Assembly: GCA_963716005.1 (NCBI GenBank)
Contig: OY970285.1
Location: forward strand, 2,335,074-2,399,073
From: CAVRUF01 sp963716005
GTDB taxonomy: Bacteria > Actinomycetota > Thermoleophilia > Gaiellales > Gaiellaceae
Reading direction: 5' to 3'
DNA length: 64,000 nt
Shown: piece by piece, positions 1 to 6,970 of the stretch
Numbering within the stretch: the first letter of the stretch is position 1
Layout: each line of letters opens with the position of its first letter
The notes under the pieces: model-generated
Databases searched by the model: none
Told to the model about the DNA's origin: nothing
What the model saw: the letters and a program-made list of their open reading frames with translations, nothing else
Program-made: the position numbers and the translations under genes

Positions 1-437
1 GGGTGGATGCCGTGGAAGTGGATCGTGTGCGGGTGCGAGCCGGCGTTCGCGAACTCGACGCGGAGGAGGTCGCCCTCGGTCGCGCGGATGACCGGGCCGG
101 GGACGGTGCCGTTGTACGTCCACGCCGGGAACGTCACGCCCTGGGCGACCTCGATGTCCTCGTCGCGGGCGACGAGCGTGTACTCGCGCACGCGGCCGGG
201 CTCGTACGGGAGCGCGGGGGGCGGGACGAGCAGGTCGTCGAGGTCGTTCGGGCCGCCCGGGGCGGGCACGCCCTCGCCGATCATCGCCGCATGGCCGAGG
301 TGCGCGTCGCCGTGGAGGTGCGTCGCGGACTTCTCCGCCGCCTCGCTCGCGCTCGCGAACTTGGCCAGCGGAACGGCCGCCGCCGCCGTTCCGGTCGCGG
401 CCAGGAGCTGCTTTCGCGTGAGCGAAAACTTAGACAC
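1..437 (-). CDS. Multicopper oxidase, N-terminal part (cut by window edge)
   Basis: Reverse-strand frame from a GTG at 437 that runs off the left edge, about 145 residues visible. The start MSKFSLTRKQLLAATG is followed by an Ala-rich hydrophobic stretch, giving an export signal with only a partial twin-arginine character. Next come a His-rich segment (THLHGDAHLGHA) and the first cupredoxin domain, with FPAWTYNGTVPGPVIRATEG and the first copper-ligand motif HTIHFHG. That order is typical of the multicopper oxidase/laccase/nitrite reductase family, whose members oxidise substrates outside the membrane using type 1, 2 and 3 copper. The C-terminal copper sites are outside the window, so the subclass cannot be set. 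The short intergenic region to the right is shared with a divergent small gene. Confidence 0.88.
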   Translation of the reverse strand, partial: MSKFSLTRKQLLAATGTAAAAVPLAKFASASEAAEKSATHLHGDAHLGHAAMIGEGVPAPGGPNDLDDLLVPPPALPYEPGRVREYTLVARDEDIEVAQGVTFPAWTYNGTVPGPVIRATEGDLLRVEFANAGSHPHTIHFHGIH

Positions 438-489
438 GACTAAATCTCAGTGTAGACGCACCTCTATCGTTCGGCCAGCCCGCGGCGGT

Positions 490-495
490 TAGAGT
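490..495 (+). promoter_or_regulatory. -10 box TAGAGT, leaderless-type
   Basis: TAGAGT ends 7 nt before the ATG at 503, leaving no room for a ribosome binding site. It fits the TANNNT-N6/7-start pattern seen at seven other genes in this window. Confidence 0.5.
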
Positions 496-502
496 CCCGG
501 CC

Positions 503-601
503 ATGGGACGAGGTTCACGACCGATCCGCCGCTGGCGCAACGACCGCCAGCGCAAGAAGAAAGAGCGCGACAAGCGCCAGCCTCGCCGTCGCCGCTCCTA
601 G
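503..601 (+). CDS. Small arginine-rich basic protein (32 aa)
   Basis: ATG at 503 to TAG at 599-601 encodes MGRGSRPIRRWRNDRQRKKK followed by a second Arg/Lys-rich block. About half the residues are Arg or Lys. The composition resembles tiny ribosome-associated proteins (bTHX or bS22-like) but I cannot assign a family. A -10-like TAGAGT lies 7 nt upstream, so it may be translated from a leaderless mRNA. It ends 8 bp before the next gene, whose Shine-Dalgarno overlaps its stop, so the two are probably co-transcribed. Too short to be certain that it is a gene. Confidence 0.55.
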   Translation: MGRGSRPIRRWRNDRQRKKKERDKRQPRRRRS

Positions 602-609
602 GAGCCGCC

Positions 610-996
610 GTGAGCGTCTTCAGCGCGATCCACTTCTACGTGACCGACCTCGACCGGTCGATGGACTTCTACACCCGACTGCTCTCACGCGGGCCGCAGG
701 CCGCGTACGACGAGGGCGAGAACGCGCAGTCGGCGTTCTTCGTGATCGACGGCAACACGCACCTCGTGCTCACCTGCGATCTCGACCGCGGACGCGACAT
801 CGGCGCGGGGGTCAGGCTCGAGCTCGCTGCCGAGGATCTCGATGCGGAGATCGCCGGCCTCGAGGCGCGCGGCCTCAGCGGGAAGCGCACGGATACGCGC
901 TTCGGGACCGAGGTGTACGACCTCGCCGATCCCGACGGGCATTTCGTCCGCGTAGGGCCGCCGTGGGCGCTGAAGGCGATCGAGGGCGCTGTATAG
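610..996 (+). CDS. VOC family protein (glyoxalase/bleomycin-resistance fold)
   Basis: 128 residues from a GTG at 610, with AGGAGC positioned 5 nt upstream. The N-terminus SAIHFYVTDLDRSMDFYTRLL is the first beta-alpha-beta unit of a VOC domain, and the C-terminal YDLADPDGHFVRVG is the usual closing beta hairpin with a metal-ligand-like region. VOC proteins include glyoxalase I, extradiol dioxygenases and antibiotic-binding proteins. Nothing here fixes a substrate. Single domain of normal length. It lies between the small basic gene and the lipid kinase gene on the same strand. Confidence 0.85.
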   Translation: MSVFSAIHFYVTDLDRSMDFYTRLLSRGPQAAYDEGENAQSAFFVIDGNTHLVLTCDLDRGRDIGAGVRLELAAEDLDAEIAGLEARGLSGKRTDTRFGTEVYDLADPDGHFVRVGPPWALKAIEGAV

Positions 997-1019
997 AGCA
1001 TCGCCACGGCGGGCCGGGG

Positions 1020-1943
1020 ATGGGTGAGGCCGGCCGGCCGTTTCTGCTCGTCAACCCGCGCGCCGGCTCCGGAAGCCCGACGGCGGCCGAACTGGTCGCC
1101 GAGGCCGGCCGGGTGGGGATCGACACTCATGTCCTCGAGCCGTCCGGCGACGCCGCTGCGCTGTGCGAGGCGGCCGTGGCCAAAGGGGCCACTGCGCTCG
1201 GCGCCGCCGGAGGCGACGGAACACTTGCCGGGGTCGCCGGGGTCGCGATCGCATCCGACCTGCCGTTCGTTCCAGTTCCGTTCGGCACGCGGAACCACTT
1301 CGCGTGCGACGTCGGGCTCGATCCCGAGGATCCGCTCGCAGCGCTCGCGGCGTTTGGCGGGGGCCGGGAGCTGAGGGTCGACGCGGGCCGCGTCGGCGAG
1401 CACGTGTTTCTGAACAACGTCTCGCTCGGGGTCTACGCGCAGCTCGTCCACGACCCACGTCACAAGACGAAGAACCGGCTCGCTGCTTTGGCGCGTCTGG
1501 CTATTGCCGCGTTCGGACGCTCGCGCCGGCTCGACGTCGTGTTCGACGCGGAGGGGACCCACGAGCGCCACGACGCGCTCGTCCTCCTGGTGGCGAACAA
1601 CGCCTATGCCCTCGAGGCCGGCGAGGTCGAGCTCGGCCGGCGTGAACGGCTCGATTCCGGGCACCTCACCGCCTATGTCGTCGAAGCAACGACACGACGT
1701 GCGCTGCTGCGGCTACTCGCGCTTGCCGCGCTCGGGCGAGTCGAGGCGAGCGCCGACTGGGCCCAGTACACCGCGCCGTCCTTCCGCGTCTCCCTGAACC
1801 GGCCGCGCCTGCATGCCGCGATCGACGGGGAGCCCGTTCTCCTCGGTCCCGATCTCGAGTTCGAGATCCTCCCGCAGGCGCTGCGGGTGCTCGTCTCGAC
1901 CGGATCGAGGGATTTCAGCGGAGACCCGGACGGCCGACAATGA
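1020..1943 (+). CDS. Diacylglycerol kinase-like lipid kinase
   Basis: 307 residues from ATG 1020. The N-terminal FLLVNPRAGSGSP and AAGGDGTLAGVAG motifs are the nucleotide-binding signature (GGDGT) of the DAGK/sphingosine kinase/YegS family. PVPFGTRNHFACDVGLDP is the conserved substrate-side loop. The C-terminal half (NNVSLGVYAQLV, IDGEPVLL) is the beta-sandwich domain of these kinases. The family phosphorylates diacylglycerol or related lipids at the cytoplasmic membrane face. Full length. The substrate is not deducible. Confidence 0.88.
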   Translation: MGEAGRPFLLVNPRAGSGSPTAAELVAEAGRVGIDTHVLEPSGDAAALCEAAVAKGATALGAAGGDGTLAGVAGVAIASDLPFVPVPFGTRNHFACDVGLDPEDPLAALAAFGGGRELRVDAGRVGEHVFLNNVSLGVYAQLVHDPRHKTKNRLAALARLAIAAFGRSRRLDVVFDAEGTHERHDALVLLVANNAYALEAGEVELGRRERLDSGHLTAYVVEATTRRALLRLLALAALGRVEASADWAQYTAPSFRVSLNRPRLHAAIDGEPVLLGPDLEFEILPQALRVLVSTGSRDFSGDPDGRQ

Positions 1944-1959
1944 TCTCGTCAAGCGGCAA

Positions 1960-1977
1960 ATGAAAGGCGGCTTTCAT
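1960..1977 (+). promoter_or_regulatory. Perfect hairpin over a start region
   Basis: ATGAAAG (1960-1966), loop GCGG, CTTTCAT (1971-1977) form a perfect 7-bp stem. The right arm covers the ATG at 1976 and the loop contains its possible Shine-Dalgarno, so the structure would mask translation of the tiny ORF that follows. It could instead be a weak terminator for the kinase gene. Confidence 0.4.
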
Positions 1978-2062
1978 GACGAAGATCCAGCTCCAGAGGA
2001 AGTTTCGTAACTTCCCGGAAGCCGAGCTTCGCAGGCGCATTGCGACCTCGAAGACCGGCTAG
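1976..2062 (+). CDS. Possible 28-aa basic peptide
   Basis: ATG 1976 to TAG 2062 encodes a peptide starting MTKIQLQRKFRNFPEAELRR, preceded by AAAGGCGG. It lies between the lipid kinase gene and the convergent DUF192 gene and overlaps the last 4 bp of the latter. No family recognised. Only the Shine-Dalgarno-like sequence and the basic, non-repetitive composition argue for it. Confidence 0.28.
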   Translation: MTKIQLQRKFRNFPEAELRRRIATSKTG

Positions 2063-2406
2063 GGCTCGATCGGGACCAGCCGGTCCCCAGGTCGCAACCC
2101 GCGCCGTTCGGACTCCCCCGAAGAGAGCTCGAGAACGGCGCGGGCCCCGCGACACCCAGCGGTTCGCCATGGCCTGACTCCGGCCGCGACCCGCAGGACA
2201 CGAAATTCCTTGTCCAGAAACACCGCGTCGATCGGAAAGCGCATGAACGCCGTGTGAATGGACGAGGCGGGACGAAGGAGGATTCCCTCGTCCCGCCCCA
2301 GAGAGGCTCGCCCGAGAAGCCCCCGAAGCCGGGAGAGCGGTGAGGCGGCGACGACGCACCGCTCACACAGCGCCCTCCCGTTCGGAAGCTCGAGGCGAAC
2401 CGGCAT
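2059..2406 (-). CDS. DUF192 family protein
   Basis: 115 residues from an ATG at 2406. The pattern RGLLGR, then IHTAFMRFPIDAVFLDKEFRVLRV, then AVLELSSGE.ERRGLRPGDRL, matches the DUF192 beta-barrel family (hMFPIDvvFld core). These are small, often exported or envelope-associated proteins of unknown function. The stop of the upstream peptidase gene directly abuts this ATG (TAG then ATG), so the two are one transcription unit. Confidence 0.85.
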   Translation of the reverse strand: MPVRLELPNGRALCERCVVAASPLSRLRGLLGRASLGRDEGILLRPASSIHTAFMRFPIDAVFLDKEFRVLRVAAGVRPWRTAGCRGARAVLELSSGESERRGLRPGDRLVPIEP

Positions 2407-3859
2407 CTAGAACCCGACGTGGATGTGGTCGTCGTGGTCGGCGAGCGGGAACGACGCTCCGCCCAGGCCGAGCAGCGAGATCACCTGTCGCGGGCTGATC
2501 TCGGCCGGTAGGAGCAGGATGTTGCGCACCGCCTTCTCGGTGATGCCGCCCACCTGCTGGTGGCCGTAGATCGCCTGGTTCGAGAGTACGGCGATGTCGA
2601 CGGCGAGGCCGTAGACGTGCGCCGACACGGTGCCGGGCCGGGAGTAGTAGCGGTGGCCGCTCACGAGCGACGACACCGTCACCTGGCCGTGGGCCGCCGC
2701 GAGGTACTCGAGGAGAACCAGCACGCGAACGTCGATCTTGTTGGCGGCGATGTCGTTCGCGCCGCCGCCGTAGATCGCGATCCGGCGGTCGTTCAGCACC
2801 TTCCGGCCCAGGCGCTGCTTGGAAGCGTCGAGGCCGCGGACGAGCGACTTCAGGCCGACCGCGCGGTTGTAGTGCGTGAGCGCCTCGGCCTCGTCGGCCC
2901 AGGCCGTCTTCCCGCGCAGGGCGAGGAAGGTGAGCCAGGCCGTCTTGCCCTTGACCGCGGCGAGGTTCGTTCCCACTGCGTGCACTCGCGCGCGTGAGGC
3001 GGGCCAGCGGCCGTCACGGCCGTCGGCGCGGAGCGTCGCCATGATCATCGCCCAGCCGGCGCCGGTGGCCTTCGCCTCGGCGCGGAGCATCTTCGCGAAC
3101 TTGGGCGCGAGGCGCTTGGCCGGCGGGGTCGGGTCGGGCAGCGTCCGGTGGAGCCAGATCGTCGAGCCCTCGTACTCGTCCGCCTCGGGATCGACGCCGT
3201 CGAGCGCGTCGTCGTCGGCGTGCTTGTGCGGAGCGACGACCGGCGTGCCCGTCTTGTCCTTGCCGGGCTTCGAGCCGTGGCCGCCCGAGCCGGGAGCTGC
3301 GCTGCCACCGTCGTCGGGCGCCTCGCCCGGCGTCTCGGGCGCTTCGCCCGGAGTCTCCGGATCGGTGGCGCCGTCCTCAGGCGTCTCGCCGGGATCGGTC
3401 GTGCCGCCGGCGGGATCCTCGGCCGGTGTCTCCTCGGCCGGGGGCTCCTCCTCGGCGGGAGTCTCCTCGGCCGGGGGCTCCTCCTCGGCGGGAGTCTCCT
3501 CCGGCGGAGTGCCCTCGTCCGGGGCTCTCGCCTTCGTCCTCGGGGCCGGTCGTGGTGGCGGCGTCGGTGCTCGTTCCGTCGTCCGGGTTGACGAGCGAGT
3601 CGCCGGCGATCGCCGACAGCGATGCACCCGCGAAGAAGAGGGTCGCGAACGCCAGGCTCGTCGCGAGGCGGCGCTTGCGGCTCCGGACGCGCTTGCGCGG
3701 AGCGAACAGGGTCATCCGGGCGGCGGTGACGCGGCCGGTCTTGGTCGACTCGCTCGCCTCGTCGCCGGAGCGGTGGAGAATCGAGAGCGTCCAACCGAGG
3801 ACGGCGAGGAAGAAGAGCCGCGCGATGCTCGTACGCGACGAAGGATTCTGCTGTGGCAT
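2407..3859 (-). CDS. Secreted M15-like peptidase with Pro/Glu-rich linker (one frameshift)
   Basis: The start MPQQNPSSRTSIARL at 3859 has AGGAG 6 nt upstream. A basic segment (RKRRLATSLAFATLFFAG) gives a signal or anchor helix. A long linker of EETPAEEEPPA and TPGEAPE repeats follows, then a C-terminal globular domain of about 290 residues. That domain ends with SAHVYGLAVDIAV and DHDDHIHVGF, an arrangement of H, D and HxH typical of zinc D-Ala-D-Ala peptidases (M15) that cut cell-wall stems. Substrate is inferred only. The frame breaks at the GGGG run 3521-3524: the signal half reads into EDEGESP and the rest resumes at DEGTPPEE if one base is removed. This fits a homopolymer error, and a single gene is the best reading. 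Operonic with DUF192. Confidence 0.75.
3428..3502 (-). repeat. 33-bp tandem repeat in the linker
   Basis: Two near-identical 33-bp units (3428-3460 and 3461-3493) plus the start of a third encode the 11-residue unit EETPAEEEPPA. It is an intragenic repeat likely to vary in copy number and so change the linker length. Confidence 0.75.
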
Positions 3860-3876
3860 TCCTTGCTCCTGTGGTT

Positions 3877-3937
3877 CAGGCGCCGTGGCCGCCACGTGGC
3901 GCGATTTCAGCCTTGATTCCGCGCCGCCACGGACCTG
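3877..3937 (-). promoter_or_regulatory. Structured 5' leader of the M15-like gene
   Basis: Read on the minus strand, nested complementary arms form three stacked helices: CAGG/CCTG (3934-3937 with 3877-3880), CGTGGC/GCCACG (3926-3931 with 3884-3889) and GGCGCG/CGCGCC (3920-3925 with 3898-3903). They are separated by internal loops and close a loop of about 16 nt. The structure ends about 10 nt before the Shine-Dalgarno of the gene starting at 3859. It could be a riboswitch, protein-binding leader or attenuator. It does not match the c-di-AMP (ydaO) consensus often found upstream of wall hydrolases. Confidence 0.5.
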
Positions 3938-4071
3938 AGTTCTCTATCGCCCGTGCCAGGTGAGCAGGCATCCCTCGAATAGATGAACGCACTTTCGAAT
4001 CACCACGACGAGGGATGGGCTGATTTGGAAACCAGGGCGATAGTCGGGCTACTGAGCAACTACGGCGGCGC

Positions 4072-4109
4072 GGTCACGCCACGGAGTTCGGAGGTTTCAC
4101 GACGTGACC
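4072..4109 (+). promoter_or_regulatory. Inverted repeat upstream of the pilin gene
   Basis: GGTCACG (4072-4078) and CGTGACC (4103-4109) are exact inverted copies 24 nt apart, about 130 bp before the flp start, within the 376-bp gene-free region 3860-4235. Another self-complementary stretch (GATCGCTCGATCGATC) lies around 4132. These are candidate operator or leader-structure elements for the Tad operon. I see no open frame of note in this gap. Confidence 0.4.
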
Positions 4110-4235
4110 AGTTCGTATTCGCCCGCCGTTCGATCGCTCGATCGATCCACTGATTGCCTCACCCCTCAGGGCATGGCTGTCACGGACAAACGCGGTTCGT
4201 GGCGGGTGCATGAGTTGAGGAAGGGAGGTGAAACA

Positions 4236-4406
4236 GTGACGAGTTTCTTCACCAATCTGATCGAGCTCCGCAAGCGCGAGGAGGGACAGACCATGGCCGA
4301 GTACGGCGTGGTTCTGGCCGTCATCACGCTCGGAGTGGTTCTCGCGCTCGGCATCCTCTCGGGCGCCATTAGCGATGCGATCGAGCGGGTCGCCAGCTTC
4401 CTCTAG
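4236..4406 (+). CDS. flp: Flp/Fap-type pilin
   Basis: 56 residues from GTG 4236, chosen because GGGAGGTG sits just upstream. A longer in-frame start at 4104 has no such signal. The sequence has a short basic N-terminus and EEGQTMAEYGVVLAVITLGV, the Flp pilin motif with the conserved Glu and Tyr at the start of one hydrophobic helix. Processing by a TadV-type prepilin peptidase is expected near the G of EEGQ, but no such peptidase is in the window. It is the structural subunit of the type IVc (Tad) pilus. First gene of the locus, followed by a hairpin that may allow higher pilin than downstream expression. Confidence 0.93.
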   Translation: MTSFFTNLIELRKREEGQTMAEYGVVLAVITLGVVLALGILSGAISDAIERVASFL

Positions 4407-4430
4407 ATCGCAAGCGTAGGCACATGGCCG

Positions 4431-4460
4431 GGGCGGGCTCTTCTTCGGAGGAGCCCGTCC
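4431..4460 (+). terminator. Hairpin after the pilin gene
   Basis: GGGCGGGCTC (4431-4440) pairs with GAGCCCGTCC (4451-4460) with one G-U pair and a 10-nt loop. There is no T tract, so it is more likely an attenuator or RNA-stabilising 3' hairpin between flp and the tadE gene than a full terminator. Confidence 0.6.
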
Positions 4461-4504
4461 CACAAAAACACTCAATTCAACTCACCAAGGAAAGCGACCA
4501 AACA

Positions 4505-4897
4505 ATGATCAAGGGACACGCGATTCGAAATCAACGCGGTCAGACGATGACCGAGTTCGCGATGATTCTTCCGATCTTCGCGCTGCTCCTTTTCGGGATC
4601 GTTCAGTTTGGGATCGCGTTCAACCATTACCTGACGGTCACCGACGCCGCCCGGGTGGGAGCCCGGAAGGCGGTCGTCAGTCGTACGGCAACGAATCCGA
4701 ACGGCCAGACGATCACCGCGGTTCGCAACTCGGCGGCCAATCTCGACCAGTCCAAGCTCAACGTCACGGTGTCGACTTCGTGGACGCAGGGCACGGACGT
4801 GACCGTCAGCGCCTCCTATCCCTACGAGATCAGCCTCCTCGGCATCGTCATGAAGTCGGGGTTCCTGACGAGCTCCACCACGGAGCGCCTGGAATGA
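4505..4897 (+). CDS. TadE-like pseudopilin
   Basis: 130 residues from ATG 4505 with AAGGAAAG upstream. The N-terminus NQRGQTMTEFAMILPIFALL carries the TadE motif (G-Q-T-x-x-E-F-A) and one hydrophobic helix, followed by YLTVTDAARVGARKAVVSR and a small extracytoplasmic domain. TadE proteins are minor pseudopilins processed like Flp and needed for Tad pilus assembly. Length is normal. It sits between the pilin and cpaB genes, as usual. Confidence 0.9.
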   Translation: MIKGHAIRNQRGQTMTEFAMILPIFALLLFGIVQFGIAFNHYLTVTDAARVGARKAVVSRTATNPNGQTITAVRNSAANLDQSKLNVTVSTSWTQGTDVTVSASYPYEISLLGIVMKSGFLTSSTTERLE

Positions 4898-4967
4898 GGC
4901 ACGGGGGTTCCGCCGGCCGTTACGGCCGTGCGGGCCGGTCAATTAGCGCAACGAGAAAGCGGGTCCG

Positions 4968-5741
4968 ATGACGTACAGGGTCAAAAATGTTGGGATCGCA
5001 GTCGCGCTCGCGCTCGTCGCGGGCCTTCTGACGGTCTTCTACGTGACGAACTACAAGCGCGACGTTCGCAGCGCCGAAAGAAGCGTGACCGTGTTCGTCG
5101 CCGCGAAGGACGTCCCCTCGGGGACGACCGGTGAGCAGATGGCCGCCGACGGCTATCTGACACAGCAGGACATCGCCCAGCGGAGCGTTACGCCGGGCGC
5201 CATCTCGAGCCCCGAGCAGCTCGCCGGCCTGGTGGCCTCGGGCGAGATCTACGCGGGCGAGCAGGTGACGACGCGCCGCTTCACCACCGAGGAGACGCGA
5301 GGCATTCGCGCGCAGATCTCCGGGACGGAGCGCGCGGTGTCGGTCGCCGGCAACAAGCAGCAGACTCTCGCAGGCACCCTGAAGGCAGGCGACCACGTGG
5401 ACGTCGTCGCCAGCTGGAACGTGCCGGAGCAGATCCAAAACCACGTTTCGCGCGTGATTCTTCGCAACATCCTCGTGCTCGAGGTCCCGGAAGCCGCAGC
5501 CACGGATCAGAAGCTCACCGAGCCGGGCGAGGGCGGGAACACCGTCATGCTCGCGCTCACCGACGCGCAGTCGCAGAAGATGTTCTGGGTCACCCAAAAC
5601 GGTGCCTGGACGTTCGCCCTGCGCCCGCCGGACAAGGACGCAGACAGCCCGAACAGCGCCGAGGGATCGCTCACGATCCTGAAGGACGGCCTCGGAGCTG
5701 CTGAGTTCGCATCGCTTCTTCCCGAAGAAGGAGGGCAGTAA
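4968..5741 (+). CDS. cpaB: Flp pilus assembly protein CpaB/RcpC
   Basis: 257 residues. It has a short N-terminus, one membrane helix (VGIAVALALVAGLLTVFYV) and a SAF domain (VTVFVAAKDVPSGTTGEQM). The RcpC/CpaB region follows, with ISGTERAVSVAGNK, LKAGDHVDVVASW and TLALTDAQSQK-like segments. CpaB is a periplasmic or exoplasmic component that guides the pilus and modifies the pore. In Gram-positive cells it likely contacts peptidoglycan. It ends 2 bp before the ATPase gene cpaE. Confidence 0.9.
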   Translation: MTYRVKNVGIAVALALVAGLLTVFYVTNYKRDVRSAERSVTVFVAAKDVPSGTTGEQMAADGYLTQQDIAQRSVTPGAISSPEQLAGLVASGEIYAGEQVTTRRFTTEETRGIRAQISGTERAVSVAGNKQQTLAGTLKAGDHVDVVASWNVPEQIQNHVSRVILRNILVLEVPEAAATDQKLTEPGEGGNTVMLALTDAQSQKMFWVTQNGAWTFALRPPDKDADSPNSAEGSLTILKDGLGAAEFASLLPEEGGQ

Positions 5742-5743
5742 CG

Positions 5744-6967
5744 ATGGCGGTCGACGTTCACAACAACGAAGCCGCGACGCGGGAAAAGGTCCGCGTCTTC
5801 ATGACCGGTGACTGCGACGGCCTCGCGGATCTGCGCGGCGCCCTCGAGCGTCACCTCGAGATCGACTTCGTCGGAGCTTCACCGAGCCTCGGCGAGGCCG
5901 CTGCCGCCCTGCGCGGCGGACATCTCGCCGTCGTGCTCCACGGCACGCGCAGCTCCACGCTTCCCGAGGCGGAGCTGGCCGCGATCCGCGAGCACACGAA
6001 CGCACCGATCATCCTCCTCGCCTCGGGCGAGGCGTCGATGCTGCTCGAGGAGGCGCTCGAGGCCGACGTGGCCGACGTGCTCCTCCTGCCCCAGATGACC
6101 GAAAACCTCGTCTTCGCCATTCGCAAGGCGAGCCATTCCGGCCGTCGCGCCCGCGGGCATTCCGGGCGCCGCGGCCGGGTTGTCACCGTGTTCAGCCCGA
6201 AGGGCGGCACGGGCAAGACCGTGATCGCGACGAACACCGCCGCGTCGGTGGCGAAGTACGAGGGCAAGCGCGCCCTCCTCGTCGACCTCGACCTGCAGTT
6301 CGGCGACGCCGCGATCATGCTCGGCATCGAGCCGGAGAAGACGATCTACGACCTGGTCGTCGCTCCGGGCGAGCTCGATACGGAGAAGCTCGCGGGGTAC
6401 GTCACCCGTCACGGCTGTGGGCTCGACATCCTGCCGGCGCCGCTTCGGCCGGAGGACGCAGAGCTCGTGACCGAGACCAAGCTGGCGCAGCTCCTGGACG
6501 TGGCGCGCGACCTCTACGACGTCATCGTCGTGGACACGTCGCCGTTCTTCCACGGGCCGATGCTCGCGACGCTCGACCGCACCGACGAGCTCCTGCTCGT
6601 CTGCTCGCTCGACGTGCCGACGCTCAAGAACGTGAGGCTCGCGCTGCAGACGCTCGAGCTGCTCTCGTTCCCGTCGGAGCGGATCCGCCTCGTCCTGAAC
6701 CGCGCCAACTCGAAGGTCGGGATGAAGCCCGGCGAGGTCGAGAGCGCGCTCGAGGTCAAGGTTCGCTTCAGCGTTCCGAGCGACCGGGCCGTGCCGATCG
6801 CGGTCAACCGTGGCAACCCCGCCGTCCTCGCCGACGCCCGGGCCGACTTCTCCCGCGCCGTGCGCGACATGGCGAAGGCGGTCAGCCCGGCCGAATCTGC
6901 TGCGGCCTCCCCGAAGGGCGCCTCGGCACCCAAGGGCGACCGCCGCTGGTTCGGAAAGGCGGCGTAA
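5744..6967 (+). CDS. cpaE: Pilus localisation ATPase CpaE/TadZ
   Basis: 407 residues with AGAAGGAGG upstream. An N-terminal receiver-like domain (VRVFMTGDCDGLADLRGAL) is followed by a ParA/MinD-type ATPase with the deviant Walker A VFSPKGGTGKTVIATN, then LLVDLDLQFGDAAIMLG and VDTSPFFHGP. TadZ/CpaE proteins position the Tad machine. The unstructured C-terminus is Ala/Ser/Lys-rich. Frame intact. Directly precedes the motor ATPase gene. Confidence 0.92.
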   Translation: MAVDVHNNEAATREKVRVFMTGDCDGLADLRGALERHLEIDFVGASPSLGEAAAALRGGHLAVVLHGTRSSTLPEAELAAIREHTNAPIILLASGEASMLLEEALEADVADVLLLPQMTENLVFAIRKASHSGRRARGHSGRRGRVVTVFSPKGGTGKTVIATNTAASVAKYEGKRALLVDLDLQFGDAAIMLGIEPEKTIYDLVVAPGELDTEKLAGYVTRHGCGLDILPAPLRPEDAELVTETKLAQLLDVARDLYDVIVVDTSPFFHGPMLATLDRTDELLLVCSLDVPTLKNVRLALQTLELLSFPSERIRLVLNRANSKVGMKPGEVESALEVKVRFSVPSDRAVPIAVNRGNPAVLADARADFSRAVRDMAKAVSPAESAAASPKGASAPKGDRRWFGKAA

Positions 6968-6970
6968 CGG

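Noticed and set aside
3428..3502. Possible CRISPR-like repeat
   Set aside because: Contiguous 33-bp units without spacers, encoding an 11-aa linker repeat in a peptidase gene.
3860..4235. c-di-GMP riboswitch upstream of the Flp pilin
   Set aside because: No GEMM core sequence (GGNCAAA-type) could be recognised. Only inverted repeats of unknown role.
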